Source of the DNA: CAWDVH01 sp963805705
GTDB lineage: Bacteria > Actinomycetota > Actinomycetes > Streptosporangiales > Streptosporangiaceae
DNA length: 64,000 bases
NCBI GenBank assembly: GCA_963805705.1
Contig: CAWDVH010000001.1
Span: 682,001 to 746,000 of the forward strand
Direction: 5' to 3'
The position numbers and the translations under genes were made by a program. Shown piece after piece: positions 33,738 through 41,969 of this stretch (its first letter is position 1; every line of letters begins with the position of its first letter). The notes below the pieces were generated by a model that had not been told where the DNA came from, ran no database searches, and saw only the letters and a program-made list of their open reading frames with translations.

Positions 33738-33817
33738 GGGCAGACGGGCGGCACGCGGGCGGCGCGGGGGGCGCGGGGGGCGCGGGCGGGCGGCGCGGGG
33801 CAGACGGGCGGCACGGG
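33738..33817 (+). other. G-run-rich segment with an 18-bp direct repeat
   Basis: Ten runs of three or more G in 80 bases on the plus strand, separated by 1-8 nt, between the XRE stop and the DUF397 promoter. GGGCAGACGGGCGGCACG appears at 33738-33755 and again at 33798-33815. It can form G-quadruplexes in many registers and acts on the minus strand as a C-rich 3' untranslated region. Confidence 0.6.
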
Positions 33818-33841
33818 ACGCGCCGGCTGGGACCTACGGGA

Positions 33842-34732
33842 TTACAGCTCGTCCCGAATCGTGGCCAGGATGCTCGCGGTGTCGGTGGGCGGCGGGCTCT
33901 CGATGCACAGCCGATTCATGGTTTCCAGGTAGGCATCCGCGTCCGTGCGCCGGTCCAGGTAGATCGCGCTGGTGACATGCTCCAGGTAGACAACGTCCGG
34001 CAGGTCATGCTCGGGGAAGCGCAGGATCGTGAACGCGCCGCCTTCGGCCGCGTGCCCGCCGGACCGGAACGGCATGACCTGGACGGTGACATTGTCCAGC
34101 TCGCTGACGTCGATCAGGGCCTGGATCTGGGCGCGCATCACGTCCACGCCGCCGATCGGACGGCGCAGCGCGGCCTCGTCCAGCACCGCCCACAGCTGCG
34201 GAGGATCCGGCCGGGTCAGCAGCTGCTGCCTGGCCATCCGGAGGCTGACCCGGCTCTCGATCTGCGCGGCGGGCGCGCCGATGTGCCCGCGCGCGACCAC
34301 CGCCCTGGCGTAGTCAGGCGTCTGCAGCAGGCCGGGCACGAACTGGACCTCGTAGGTCCGCACGACGCTGGCGGCCTCCTCCAGCCCCAGGTAGGGCTGG
34401 AACCAGTCCGCCAGCACATCGCCGTAGCGATGCCACCAGCCGGGCAGGTTAGCCGCTTGGGCCAGGGCCAGCAGCGGTTCCCGCTCGTCCACGTCGTTCA
34501 CCTGGTAGAGGGTCAGCAGGTCCTCGACGTCCCGGACCTTGAACGACACGCGCCCCAGTTCCATCCGGCTGATCTTCGACTCGGACGCGCGGATGGCGTA
34601 GCCAGCCGCCTCGCGGGCGATGCCCCTGGACTCTCGCAGCCTGCGCAACTGCGAACCGAGCAGGATCCGGCGGACCGTCGGCCCGCTTCCGGGCGGGACC
34701 GCAGGCCAGACCTGGTCCGGAACGGTCGCCAC
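33842..34732 (-). CDS. XRE family regulator with DUF5753 domain
   Basis: 296 aa. The N-terminal HTH (about 25-80) reads LGSQLRRLRESRGIAREAAGYAIRASESKISRMELGR; the rest is DUF5753, with YEVQFVPGLLQTPDYARAVV, LWAVLDEAALRRPIGG, VTVQVMPFRSGGHAAEGGAF and VVYLEHVTSAIYLD. This is the WhiJ-like architecture, working with a DUF397 protein and a HATPase protein. The GTG at 34732 is preceded by GGAGGG. Three copies of a TGCACGTGCA palindrome flank the locus and are its likely binding sites. Confidence 0.93.
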   Translation of the reverse strand: MATVPDQVWPAVPPGSGPTVRRILLGSQLRRLRESRGIAREAAGYAIRASESKISRMELGRVSFKVRDVEDLLTLYQVNDVDEREPLLALAQAANLPGWWHRYGDVLADWFQPYLGLEEAASVVRTYEVQFVPGLLQTPDYARAVVARGHIGAPAAQIESRVSLRMARQQLLTRPDPPQLWAVLDEAALRRPIGGVDVMRAQIQALIDVSELDNVTVQVMPFRSGGHAAEGGAFTILRFPEHDLPDVVYLEHVTSAIYLDRRTDADAYLETMNRLCIESPPPTDTASILATIRDEL

Positions 34733-34806
34733 TTACCCTCCTTACCCGCCGGTTCGGTCATGATTCTGCCACCTCGCCCTTGTCCCGGCCAGTTATCGCG
34801 GTATGC

Positions 34807-34843
34807 TGCACGTGCATCTGCGTTGGAAAGATGCACGTGCATC
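34807..34843. promoter_or_regulatory. paired TGCACGTGCA palindromes between XRE and ATPase genes
   Basis: TGCACGTGCA at 34807-34816 and the 14-bp palindrome GATGCACGTGCATC at 34830-34843; centres are 25 bp apart, about two to two and a half helical turns. A TTGACG (34848-34853) directly follows and could be a -35 for the ATPase gene. The same core precedes the DUF397 gene. Confidence 0.65.
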
Positions 34844-34908
34844 ACTCTTGACGTCGAGTGACAGGCAGCCAGCTGTCACCCCCCGCCCGCACGTCAGAAG
34901 GGAATGCT

Positions 34909-35403
34909 GTGGCTTATCCAGCCGCCGGCCTCCGGTCGCCGGTATGCGTTGCCCCCACGAGCTATGCCATGGACGCCACGAGCCTGGCCGCGCTCCCGCT
35001 CTCCGCCCGGCCCGGCTCGGCGAAGGTGGCCCGCGACTTCGCCACCTCGGTGCTGTACGCGTGGGGCCTCGGCGATCTGCTGCCGGACGTGAACGTCGTG
35101 ATCTCCGAACTGGTCACCAACGCGGTCCGCCATGGCCTGCGCGGCATTCTGGCCGATCCCGCGCCGCCCCCGCGGACTGACGCGATGGCCCCGATCCGCC
35201 TGTGCATGCTGCGGCAGGGTCCACGGCTGCGCTGCGAGGTGGTAGATCCCAGCGAGGTCATGCCGGTCCGGCTGGATCCGGATGACGACGCGGAAGTCGG
35301 CCGTGGACTGTGCCTGGTCGCGGCCCTCAGCCGGGAATGGGGAGCGACCCTGCTCGCCGGGGGCGGCAAGTGCGTCTGGGCTATCCTCCACCCGCCCGCC
35401 TGA
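34909..35403 (+). CDS. anti-sigma-factor-like ATP-binding protein (HATPase_c)
   Basis: 164 aa RsbW/SpoIIAB-like GHKL ATPase domain. LPLSARPGSAKVARDFATSVL is the typical start, VNVVISELVTNAVRHG the N box, LRCEVVDPS the G1 box, and EVGRGLCLVAALSREWG the G2 box. Such proteins bind sigma or anti-anti-sigma factors, or simply partner XRE-DUF5753 regulators in actinomycetes. I chose the GTG at 34909, which has GAAGGG six bases upstream; an ATG further in would remove only poorly conserved sequence. It is divergent from the XRE gene across the shared palindromes. Confidence 0.9.
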   Translation: MAYPAAGLRSPVCVAPTSYAMDATSLAALPLSARPGSAKVARDFATSVLYAWGLGDLLPDVNVVISELVTNAVRHGLRGILADPAPPPRTDAMAPIRLCMLRQGPRLRCEVVDPSEVMPVRLDPDDDAEVGRGLCLVAALSREWGATLLAGGGKCVWAILHPPA

Positions 35404-35445
35404 GCGCGCTTGCCACCCCGGGCTCCCCGCCCCCGCTCCCCCGCG

Positions 35446-36261
35446 TCAGTCGGCCCGCTTGTAGGCGCGGACGGCGAGCGGCGCGAACACCACGAAGATC
35501 CCCACTAGCCACGCGGTGCTTTTCAGCAGGTTGGCCTGGATGGGGCCGCCGAGAGCCAGCGCCCGCATCGTGTCGATGACGTAGGTGACCGGCTGGTTGT
35601 TGGCGAAGGCCTGCAGCCAGCCGGGCATGGTCGCGATGGGCACGAACGCCGAGCTGAGGAACGTGACCGGGAACAGCCACAGCAGCCCGAACGCCTGCAC
35701 GGACTCCTCATCCCCGATGGCCAGGCCGGTATAGGCGGCGATGCAGCAGATCGACAGCCCGAAGACGGTGGCGAGCACGATCATGGCCACGGCCGGGATG
35801 AAGCCGTTCTGGAACCGGAAACCGACCGCGTAACCGACCCCGAGCACGATCATGATGGTCACGAACATCCGCGCGGTATCGGCGACCAGGCGGCCGCCGA
35901 GCACGGCCGAGCGGGCCATCGGCATCGACCGCAGCCGGTCGATTACGCCCTTCTGCAGCTCCTGAGCCAGCGCGATGGCCGTGCCGAACGTCGCGAACGC
36001 CGCGGTCTGCGCGATGATCCCCGGCAGCAGGAAGTCGACGTAGCCACCTACGTTGTGCACCCGGATCGCGCCGCCGAAGACGTAGCGGAACATCAGCACG
36101 AAGATCACCGGCTGGATCACGGTGAACACGAGGTAGGCGGGTACCCGCATCCAGACCAGCAGGTTGCGCCGGGTGATGGTGAGCGTGTCGCTCCAGGCCC
36201 AGCGAGCCCGGAGGAGCGGGCCGGGTTCCGCCGGCATCGTCCGCTCGGCAACCGCGGTCAT
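35446..36261 (-). CDS. ABC-2 type transporter permease (DrrB-like)
   Basis: 271 aa with six membrane helices. LLVWMRVPAYLVFTVIQPVIFVLMF is helix 1 of the DrrB group, FLLPGIIAQTAAFATFGTAIALAQELQKGVIDRLRSMPM the conserved EAA-like loop and helix, and NNQPVTYVIDTMRALALG the C-terminal signature. It pairs with the ATPase gene upstream, whose stop overlaps this ATG by four bases. It exports a drug-like or lipid compound; DrrAB relatives give anthracycline resistance. Confidence 0.92.
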   Translation of the reverse strand: MTAVAERTMPAEPGPLLRARWAWSDTLTITRRNLLVWMRVPAYLVFTVIQPVIFVLMFRYVFGGAIRVHNVGGYVDFLLPGIIAQTAAFATFGTAIALAQELQKGVIDRLRSMPMARSAVLGGRLVADTARMFVTIMIVLGVGYAVGFRFQNGFIPAVAMIVLATVFGLSICCIAAYTGLAIGDEESVQAFGLLWLFPVTFLSSAFVPIATMPGWLQAFANNQPVTYVIDTMRALALGGPIQANLLKSTAWLVGIFVVFAPLAVRAYKRAD

Positions 36262-37289
36262 GATGTCCCCTTCGCAGCGTCCTTGCCGGCCTTCCGGCGG
36301 CCGCGCTTGCGCCCGCCGGCCTGCTCTTCCTCCTCGGCGGCGTGCCCGGTCAGGGCCAGGAACACGTCGTCGAGGGACGGCCGGCGCAGCGCCAGGCCCC
36401 GCGTCTCGACGCCCGCGCCGTCGAGGCCGCGGACGACCTGGATCAGCGCCTCTGAGCCGCCGCCGCCGACACCGATGCTGACCACGCCGGTGTGCCCGTC
36501 GAACTTAGGCTCGTCCTGGCCGACCTTGGCGATCGCCGCGACCGCGTCACTGACCCGACGGCGGTCGGGCACGGTGAACTCGACCACATCCCCGCCGACC
36601 CGGCCCTTCAGCTCCTCAGCAGTGCCGGAGGCGATGACCAGGCCACGGTCGATGACCACGATCTCGTCCGCCAGCTCGTCGGCCTCATCCAGGTACTGGG
36701 TAGTCAGCAGCAGCGTCGTCCCGCCGGCCACCAGCGACCTGATGATGTCCCACATGCCCAGCCTCGACCGCGGGTCCAGGCCGGTCGTCGGCTCGTCGAG
36801 GAAGAGGACCTGGGGGTGGCCGACCAGGCTGGCGGCCAGGTCCAGGCGGCGCTGCATGCCGCCGGAGAAATTCTTGGCGGGCCGGTCAGCCGCTTCGAGC
36901 AGGTCAAACTGCGCCAGCAGCTCGGTCGCCCGGCTCCGGGCACTGCGCCAGCTCAGGTGATAGAGCCGCCCGATGATCTCCAGGTTCTCCCGGCCGGTTA
37001 GCTCCTCCTGGATCGCGGCTGACTGCCCGGACAGCCCGATCGAGCGGCGGACCGCGGCCGCCTCCCGCACGACGTCGCGGCCTTCCACCACGGCCCGCCC
37101 GCCGTCCGGGAGCAGCAGGGTCGTCAGGATCCGTACCGCGGTCGTCTTGCCCGCGCCGTTCGGGCCGAGCACGCCGAGCACCGTCCCGCGCGATACCGCC
37201 AGGTCAATGCCGCGCAGCGCGCGCACCTCGCCGAAGGACTTGGTCAGCCCCTCCACGAGAATCGCGGGCCCCGAGCTTGCGTCTGTCAC
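36258..37289 (-). CDS. ABC transporter ATP-binding protein (DrrA-like)
   Basis: 343 aa. Walker A GPNGAGKTTAVRIL, Q-loop region IGLSGQSAAIQEELTGRENL, ABC signature FSGGMQRRLDLAASLVG, Walker B VLFLDEPTTGLDPRSR, and switch H in LLLTTQYLDEADELAD. The C-terminal extension (about 230-330), with GVETRGLALRRPSLDDVFLALTG, is typical of DrrA-type daunorubicin-resistance ATPases; a Lys/Arg-rich tail follows. The start is a GTG with GGGGGA upstream. No regulator is adjacent. Confidence 0.94.
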   Translation of the reverse strand: MTDASSGPAILVEGLTKSFGEVRALRGIDLAVSRGTVLGVLGPNGAGKTTAVRILTTLLLPDGGRAVVEGRDVVREAAAVRRSIGLSGQSAAIQEELTGRENLEIIGRLYHLSWRSARSRATELLAQFDLLEAADRPAKNFSGGMQRRLDLAASLVGHPQVLFLDEPTTGLDPRSRLGMWDIIRSLVAGGTTLLLTTQYLDEADELADEIVVIDRGLVIASGTAEELKGRVGGDVVEFTVPDRRRVSDAVAAIAKVGQDEPKFDGHTGVVSIGVGGGGSEALIQVVRGLDGAGVETRGLALRRPSLDDVFLALTGHAAEEEEQAGGRKRGRRKAGKDAAKGTS

Positions 37290-37541
37290 TACGTCCCCCT
37301 GACCAGGGTCTCAAAGCTGATCACTATCCGCGTACCAACGAACCTAACGGCTGTGCGGCGGTCAGGGCGAATGGAAAAACGCTCCGGCAGGCCGCAGCAG
37401 GCTCGCCGGCTCGCGATGCGCCGGGCCGCCGATGTGACGGGCCACCGGTGTGACGGGCCGCCGGCCAGGGTGCTGAGCTGCATATGATCTTCGGGTGAGC
37501 GTTCTGCCAGGTCCGCTGCCACCAGGCAGGCCGGACGCCGA

Positions 37542-38951
37542 GTGAGCGACGGCTTCGACCTGCTGATCTGGGCACCGCGCGCCATCATTGGCGACAGCGA
37601 GATCGCGGCTGCCATCGGCATCAGGGACGGGCGCATCGCCGCGATCGAGCCGCTGGAGCGGGCCGCGGCCGCGACGGCCGCGGCGGTGGCGGACGCGATG
37701 AGCGCCGTGAGCGCGGTGAACGTCATCGAGCTGGGCCCCGATGTCGTCCTGCTGCCCGGCCTGGTCGACTCGCACGTCCACGTCTGCGAGCCTGGCCACA
37801 CCGACTGGGAGGGCTTCGCGACCGCGACGAGCGCGGCGGCGGCCGGCGGGATCACCAGCCTGGTCGACATGCCGCTCGACAGCGTCCCCAGCACCGTCAC
37901 CGTGGCGGCGCTGGAGATCAAGCGGCAGGCCGCGGCGGGACAGTGCCACGTCGACGTGGGCTTCTGGGGCGGGGTGATTCCCGGCAACCTGAGCGAGCTC
38001 GCGCCACTGCACGAGGCCGGCGTGCTGGGCTTCAAGTGCTTCCTCGGCGATTCGGGGTCCGCGGACTTCCCTGCGGTCCAGAGCCGGGAGCTGGGGGCGG
38101 CCCTGAGCGTTCTGAGCGGGCTTTGCACTCCCCTGCTGGTGCACGCCGAAGCCGCGCCGGCCGCCGCGGCCCGCCCGCAGGCCAGCGGCCGCACGTACGC
38201 CGGCTACCTCGCGTCGCGCCCGCGCGAGCTGGAGAATCTCGCGATCGCGCAGGTCATCGACGCGGCCCAGGCGACCGGCGGCCGCGCGCACATCGTGCAC
38301 CTGTCGAGTTCCGACGCGCTGCCGATGATCGCGTCGGCGCACCAGGACGGCGTCGCGGTGAGCGCGGAGACCTGCCCGCACTACCTGACCCTGGCCGCGG
38401 AGGAGATCCCCGACGGCGCGACGGCGGCCAAGTGCTCCCCGCCGGTGCGCGAGGCGGCGAACCGTGACCTGCTGTGGGACGGCCTGCGCGCCGGCATCCT
38501 GGACCTGATCGCCTCCGATCACTCACCGTGCACGCCGGCCATGAAGGAAACCGGCGGGGATTTCGGCGCGGCGTGGGGCGGCATCTCCTCTCTTCAGCTC
38601 GGGCTGCCGCTGGTCTGGACCGCGGCCCGCCATCGAGATTTTTCCCTGAACGATGTCACCGACTGGATGTCGAAGCGCCCCGCGCAGCTCGCCGGCCTGG
38701 GGACGAAGGGCCAGATCGCGGTGGGATTCGACGCGGACTTCTGCGTCCTGGCCCCGGACGAGTCGTTCGTCGTCGATCCGGCCCAGATCCTGCACCGGCA
38801 TCCGGCCACGCCGTACGCGGGCCGGACCCTGGCCGGGGTGGTCCGCGGCACCATGCTGGGCGGAGAGTGGACGTCGCCGGGGCGGCCGCGCGGACGGCTC
38901 CTGAGCCGGGCCGCCGGGCCCGCGCGGCGATGCGGGAGGACGGTGGGATGA
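37542..38951 (+). CDS. allB: allantoinase
   Basis: 469 aa cyclic amidohydrolase, opening the allantoin ring to allantoate. PGLVDSHVHVCEPGHTDWEGF is the metal-binding beta1 motif, GFKCFL carries the carbamylated lysine position, HAEAAP and AHIVHLSSSDAL the middle histidines, AETCPHYLTLAAEEI the family signature, and IASDHSPCTPAMK the catalytic Asp. The C-terminal tail after RTLAGVVRGTMLGG is Arg-rich. The GTG start leads an operon with a racemase and allantoicase, overlapping the former by ATGA. A TATGAT (37483-37488) may be the -10. Confidence 0.94.
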   Translation: MSDGFDLLIWAPRAIIGDSEIAAAIGIRDGRIAAIEPLERAAAATAAAVADAMSAVSAVNVIELGPDVVLLPGLVDSHVHVCEPGHTDWEGFATATSAAAAGGITSLVDMPLDSVPSTVTVAALEIKRQAAAGQCHVDVGFWGGVIPGNLSELAPLHEAGVLGFKCFLGDSGSADFPAVQSRELGAALSVLSGLCTPLLVHAEAAPAAAARPQASGRTYAGYLASRPRELENLAIAQVIDAAQATGGRAHIVHLSSSDALPMIASAHQDGVAVSAETCPHYLTLAAEEIPDGATAAKCSPPVREAANRDLLWDGLRAGILDLIASDHSPCTPAMKETGGDFGAAWGGISSLQLGLPLVWTAARHRDFSLNDVTDWMSKRPAQLAGLGTKGQIAVGFDADFCVLAPDESFVVDPAQILHRHPATPYAGRTLAGVVRGTMLGGEWTSPGRPRGRLLSRAAGPARRCGRTVG

Positions 38952-39760
38952 GGATCCTGGTGGTCAACGTCAACACGAGCCAGCCGATGACCGAGGTGAT
39001 CGGCGCGGCGGCCCGGCGGTACGCCTCGGCGGGTACTGAGATCGTGGCCCTGCGGCCGTACTTCGGGGCCGAGTCGGTCGACTGCAACTTCGAGAGCTAC
39101 CTGTCGGCGGTGGCGGTGATGGACCGCGTGCTGGCCTATGACCGGGCTCATGACGGCGCTCATGACGGTGGCTACGACGCCGTGGTGCTGGCGGGGTTCG
39201 GCGAGCACGGCCGGGACGGGCTCCAGGAGCTGATCGAGCAGCCGGTGATCGAGATCTGCGAGGCGTCGGCACAAGTGGCGATGATGATCGGCCGGAGGTA
39301 CTCGGTGGTGACGACACTGCAGCGTTCTGTGCCCGCGATCGAGGATCGGCTGCGGCTAGCCGGGCTGGCGGATCGGTGTGCGTCGGTGCTCGCCGGCGGG
39401 ATGTCCACCGCGGCGGTGGATGCTGATCCGCAGGGGGCGGTCCGGGGGATCGTCGCGCAGGCCCGCCAGGCGGTGGAGCGTGATCACGCGGAGGTGATCT
39501 GCCTGGGCTGCGCCGGGATGGCGGGGCTGGAGGAGGCCATCACGACGGAGCTGGGCGTGCCGGTGGTGGACGGGGTCGGGGCGGCGGTGCGGCTCGCGGA
39601 GGCGGTCGTCGGGCTGGGGCTGAAGACGAGCAAGGTGTCGACGTACGCGGCTCCTGAGCCGAAGAACATCATCGGCTGGCCGCTGTCGGCGGCGCTCGGG
39701 CTCCAGCTGGCGGGTGACGGCGGCGGGGCGGCGGACGGTGACGGCGGGGCGGGGCGGTGA
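38948..39760 (+). CDS. Asp/Glu/hydantoin racemase family protein, probable allantoin racemase
   Basis: 270 aa. RILVVNVNTSQPMTEVIGAAARRY is the opening of HyuA/HpxA-type racemases. The C-terminal active-site cysteine lies in EVICLGCAGMAGLEEAI. The first half-site, usually a Cys before F-x-D-P-G, reads LAGFGEHGRDG, so only one of the two cysteines of two-base racemases is obvious. Its place between allantoinase and allantoicase points to interconversion of allantoin enantiomers, or decarboxylase-like chemistry on a ureide. The stop overlaps the allantoicase GTG. The Gly/Asp-rich C-terminal tail looks disordered. Confidence 0.85.
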   Translation: MRILVVNVNTSQPMTEVIGAAARRYASAGTEIVALRPYFGAESVDCNFESYLSAVAVMDRVLAYDRAHDGAHDGGYDAVVLAGFGEHGRDGLQELIEQPVIEICEASAQVAMMIGRRYSVVTTLQRSVPAIEDRLRLAGLADRCASVLAGGMSTAAVDADPQGAVRGIVAQARQAVERDHAEVICLGCAGMAGLEEAITTELGVPVVDGVGAAVRLAEAVVGLGLKTSKVSTYAAPEPKNIIGWPLSAALGLQLAGDGGGAADGDGGAGR

Positions 39761-41040
39761 GGGTGACGGCGGACCTGGCGTCGCGGTGGCTGGGCGGCAG
39801 CGTGCTGGCGGCCAGCGACGAGTCGTTCGGTGACAAGGAGAACCTGCTCACGCCCGGCCCGGCGGCGTTCGAGCCGGGCCATTACGGCAACCGCGGCGAG
39901 ATCGTGGACGGATGGGAGACGCGGCGGCGCCGTGACGCCGGCCATGACTGGGCGCTGATCCGGCTGGGAGCGCCGGGGATGGTCACGTCGGTCGATGTCG
40001 ACACGAGCTTCTTCACCGGGAATTACCCGCCGCAGTGCCGGGTGGAGGCCTGCGGCCGCGAGGGATATCCCAGTCCGGCCGAGCTGGCCGGCCCCGGCAC
40101 CGACTGGGCCGAGATCGTGCCGCGCTCAGCGCTGCGCGGCGACGCGCACAACACGTTCGCTGTCTCGGATCCGCGGCGCTTCACCCACGTGCGGCTGTCG
40201 GTGTTCCCCGATGGGGGCGTGGCCCGGCTGCGCGTCCATGGGGTAGTGGTGCCCGATCCCCGTGGCCTGGAACGGCTGACCATTGACCTGGCCAGCCAGG
40301 AGTACGGCGGGGCGGTGGTGGCCAGCAGCGATGACTTCTATACCGCGGCGTCGACGCTGAACCGGCCCGACCGGGCCCGCACGATGGGCGAGGGGTGGGA
40401 AACGCAGCGTCGGCGTGACTCCGGGCATGACTTCGTCATCGTGCAGCTCGCGTTTGCGGGGGAAGTCCGGCAGCTCATCGTGGATACGGCCCATTTCAAG
40501 TACAACGCGTCCGGGGAGGTCGCCGTGTACGGCCGCGACGAGGCTCCGCCCCGCGACCCGGACGAGGCTCCGGCAGCGTCGGCGCCGGCCGAGTCCGAGG
40601 CGTCGTTGGCGGCGGCGTGGGTGCCGCTGCTGGGCCGGACGCGGCTGCAGCCTGATACCCGGCACGTGTTCGCGGTGGATCACGCCGGGGCGGTGGCCTC
40701 GATCCGGCTCGACGCGTTCCCCGACGGCGGGCTATCCAGGGTCCGGGTCATCGGCCGCATCGATCCGGCGGCGCGGCGCCGGGCCGGCTATCGCTGGTTC
40801 AACTCGCTGCCGGCCAGCCAGGCGCGGGAGTGCCTGGCCGACGCCGGCCTACCTGCCGACGTCGCCGCCGACGTCGCCGGCCAGCGGCCGCTGCCGGAGA
40901 AATGGCTAGAAGACGCCTGGGCGCAGGACAGCCCAGGGAACCTCACGACGGGGGCCGCCGGCCTCAGCGCGATAGCCGCGATTCTTCATGGTCGAGAGGT
41001 CTGGCTGACTCCAGAAACCCGACCGGCGGCGGCGGCCTGA
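39757..41040 (+). CDS. alc: allantoicase
   Basis: 427 aa; hydrolyses allantoate to ureidoglycolate and urea. It has two homologous jelly-roll repeats. Repeat 1: ASRWLGGSVLAASDESFGDKENLL, VDGWETRRRR, GHDWALIRLG, TSFFTGNYPPQ. Repeat 2: LASQEYGGAVVASSDDFY, GEGWETQRRRDSGHDFVIVQL, DTAHFKYNASGEV. A Pro/Ala-rich insert lies at about 265-285. After the second repeat about 80 residues (RWFNSLPASQARECLADAG onward) extend the protein and faintly resemble the start of OHCU decarboxylase. Last gene of the allantoin operon, coupled by GTGA. Confidence 0.93.
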   Translation: MRVTADLASRWLGGSVLAASDESFGDKENLLTPGPAAFEPGHYGNRGEIVDGWETRRRRDAGHDWALIRLGAPGMVTSVDVDTSFFTGNYPPQCRVEACGREGYPSPAELAGPGTDWAEIVPRSALRGDAHNTFAVSDPRRFTHVRLSVFPDGGVARLRVHGVVVPDPRGLERLTIDLASQEYGGAVVASSDDFYTAASTLNRPDRARTMGEGWETQRRRDSGHDFVIVQLAFAGEVRQLIVDTAHFKYNASGEVAVYGRDEAPPRDPDEAPAASAPAESEASLAAAWVPLLGRTRLQPDTRHVFAVDHAGAVASIRLDAFPDGGLSRVRVIGRIDPAARRRAGYRWFNSLPASQARECLADAGLPADVAADVAGQRPLPEKWLEDAWAQDSPGNLTTGAAGLSAIAAILHGREVWLTPETRPAAAA

Positions 41041-41143
41041 AGACAAGACCGTAGCCGCAGGTAGCGCGGAGCGCGCCAGTTGTTATCATGCTGAGAAGAA
41101 TGTGGCTCGGACCTGGCTGCCGCGTCGGCGGAGAGGAAAGACG

Positions 41144-41969
41144 ATGGCAAAGCTGACTGGCAGCAGTGGCTCGTGAGCGGCGGGCGTCTGGCATCGGCAA
41201 GGCCATAGCCCAGCTGTTCCTTGAGGAGGGAGCCAGCGTCGTCATCAGCGACATTAACGCCGACGGGCTGGAGTCCGTTGTCAAGGAGCTGTCCGGATAC
41301 GGCCCGGTCACCGGCGTCGCAGGTGACGTCCGGTCGATGGCGGACGCCGGATCGATGGTGGAGGCAACCGTCGAGCGCCACGGCAAGATCGACGTGCTGG
41401 TCTGCAATGCCGGCATCACGAGCGTGATGCCGATCGAGCAGCTCACCGAGGACGAGTGGGATGCGGTCCTGACGACCAACGTCAAAGGGATGTTCACGCT
41501 GGTCAAGCACGCGTTCGCACATGATCAGCCAGGGCGGCGGGCGCATCGTGACCCTCGGCTCGGAGATGGGAATCGTGGCCGTTCCTGATCGCTGGCCTAC
41601 AACGCCAGCAAGGGCGCGGTGATCATGTTCACCAAGTCGATCGCGGTTGACCTCATCCGGCATAACATCCGGGTCAACTCGCTCTGTCCAGGCATCACCA
41701 GGACGCCCTTGCTGCAGGCCGAGGTGGACAACAGCATGGACCCGGCCAGGACGGCGGCGGAACAGGCTTCCTGGGCCCCGATCCTGCGCACGGCGGACCC
41801 GCGGGAAATCGCCCAGGGCGCGCTCTTCCTGGCCAGCGAGGACAGCTCCTTTGCGGTCGGCAGCTGCCTGGTCCTCGATGGCGGTTTCACGGCCCGCGAG
41901 CCGGGAGGCCGCCTGATGACAGCATCGAGAAGCCGGGGGCCGCGGACGCGCGCCAGGCCGCCATGCTAA
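41144..41969 (+). pseudogene. short-chain dehydrogenase/reductase, multiple frameshifts
   Basis: MAKLTG from the ATG at 41144 (GAGAGG upstream) begins an SDR, but the glycine-rich cofactor loop at 41156-41190 is scrambled by several small indels before SGIGKAIAQLF resumes. SDINADGLESVV, VLVCNAGITSVMPIEQL and TNVKGMFTLVKHAF follow. Near 41520 the frame shifts to ISQGGGRIVTLGSEMGIVAV, and at about 41590 again to AYNASKGAVIMFTKS (catalytic YxxxK), ending VNSLCPGITRTP and VLDGGFTA. All core motifs survive. The stop overlaps the next gene's ATG. It would oxidise a hydroxyl group in the pathway encoded by this island. Confidence 0.83.
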
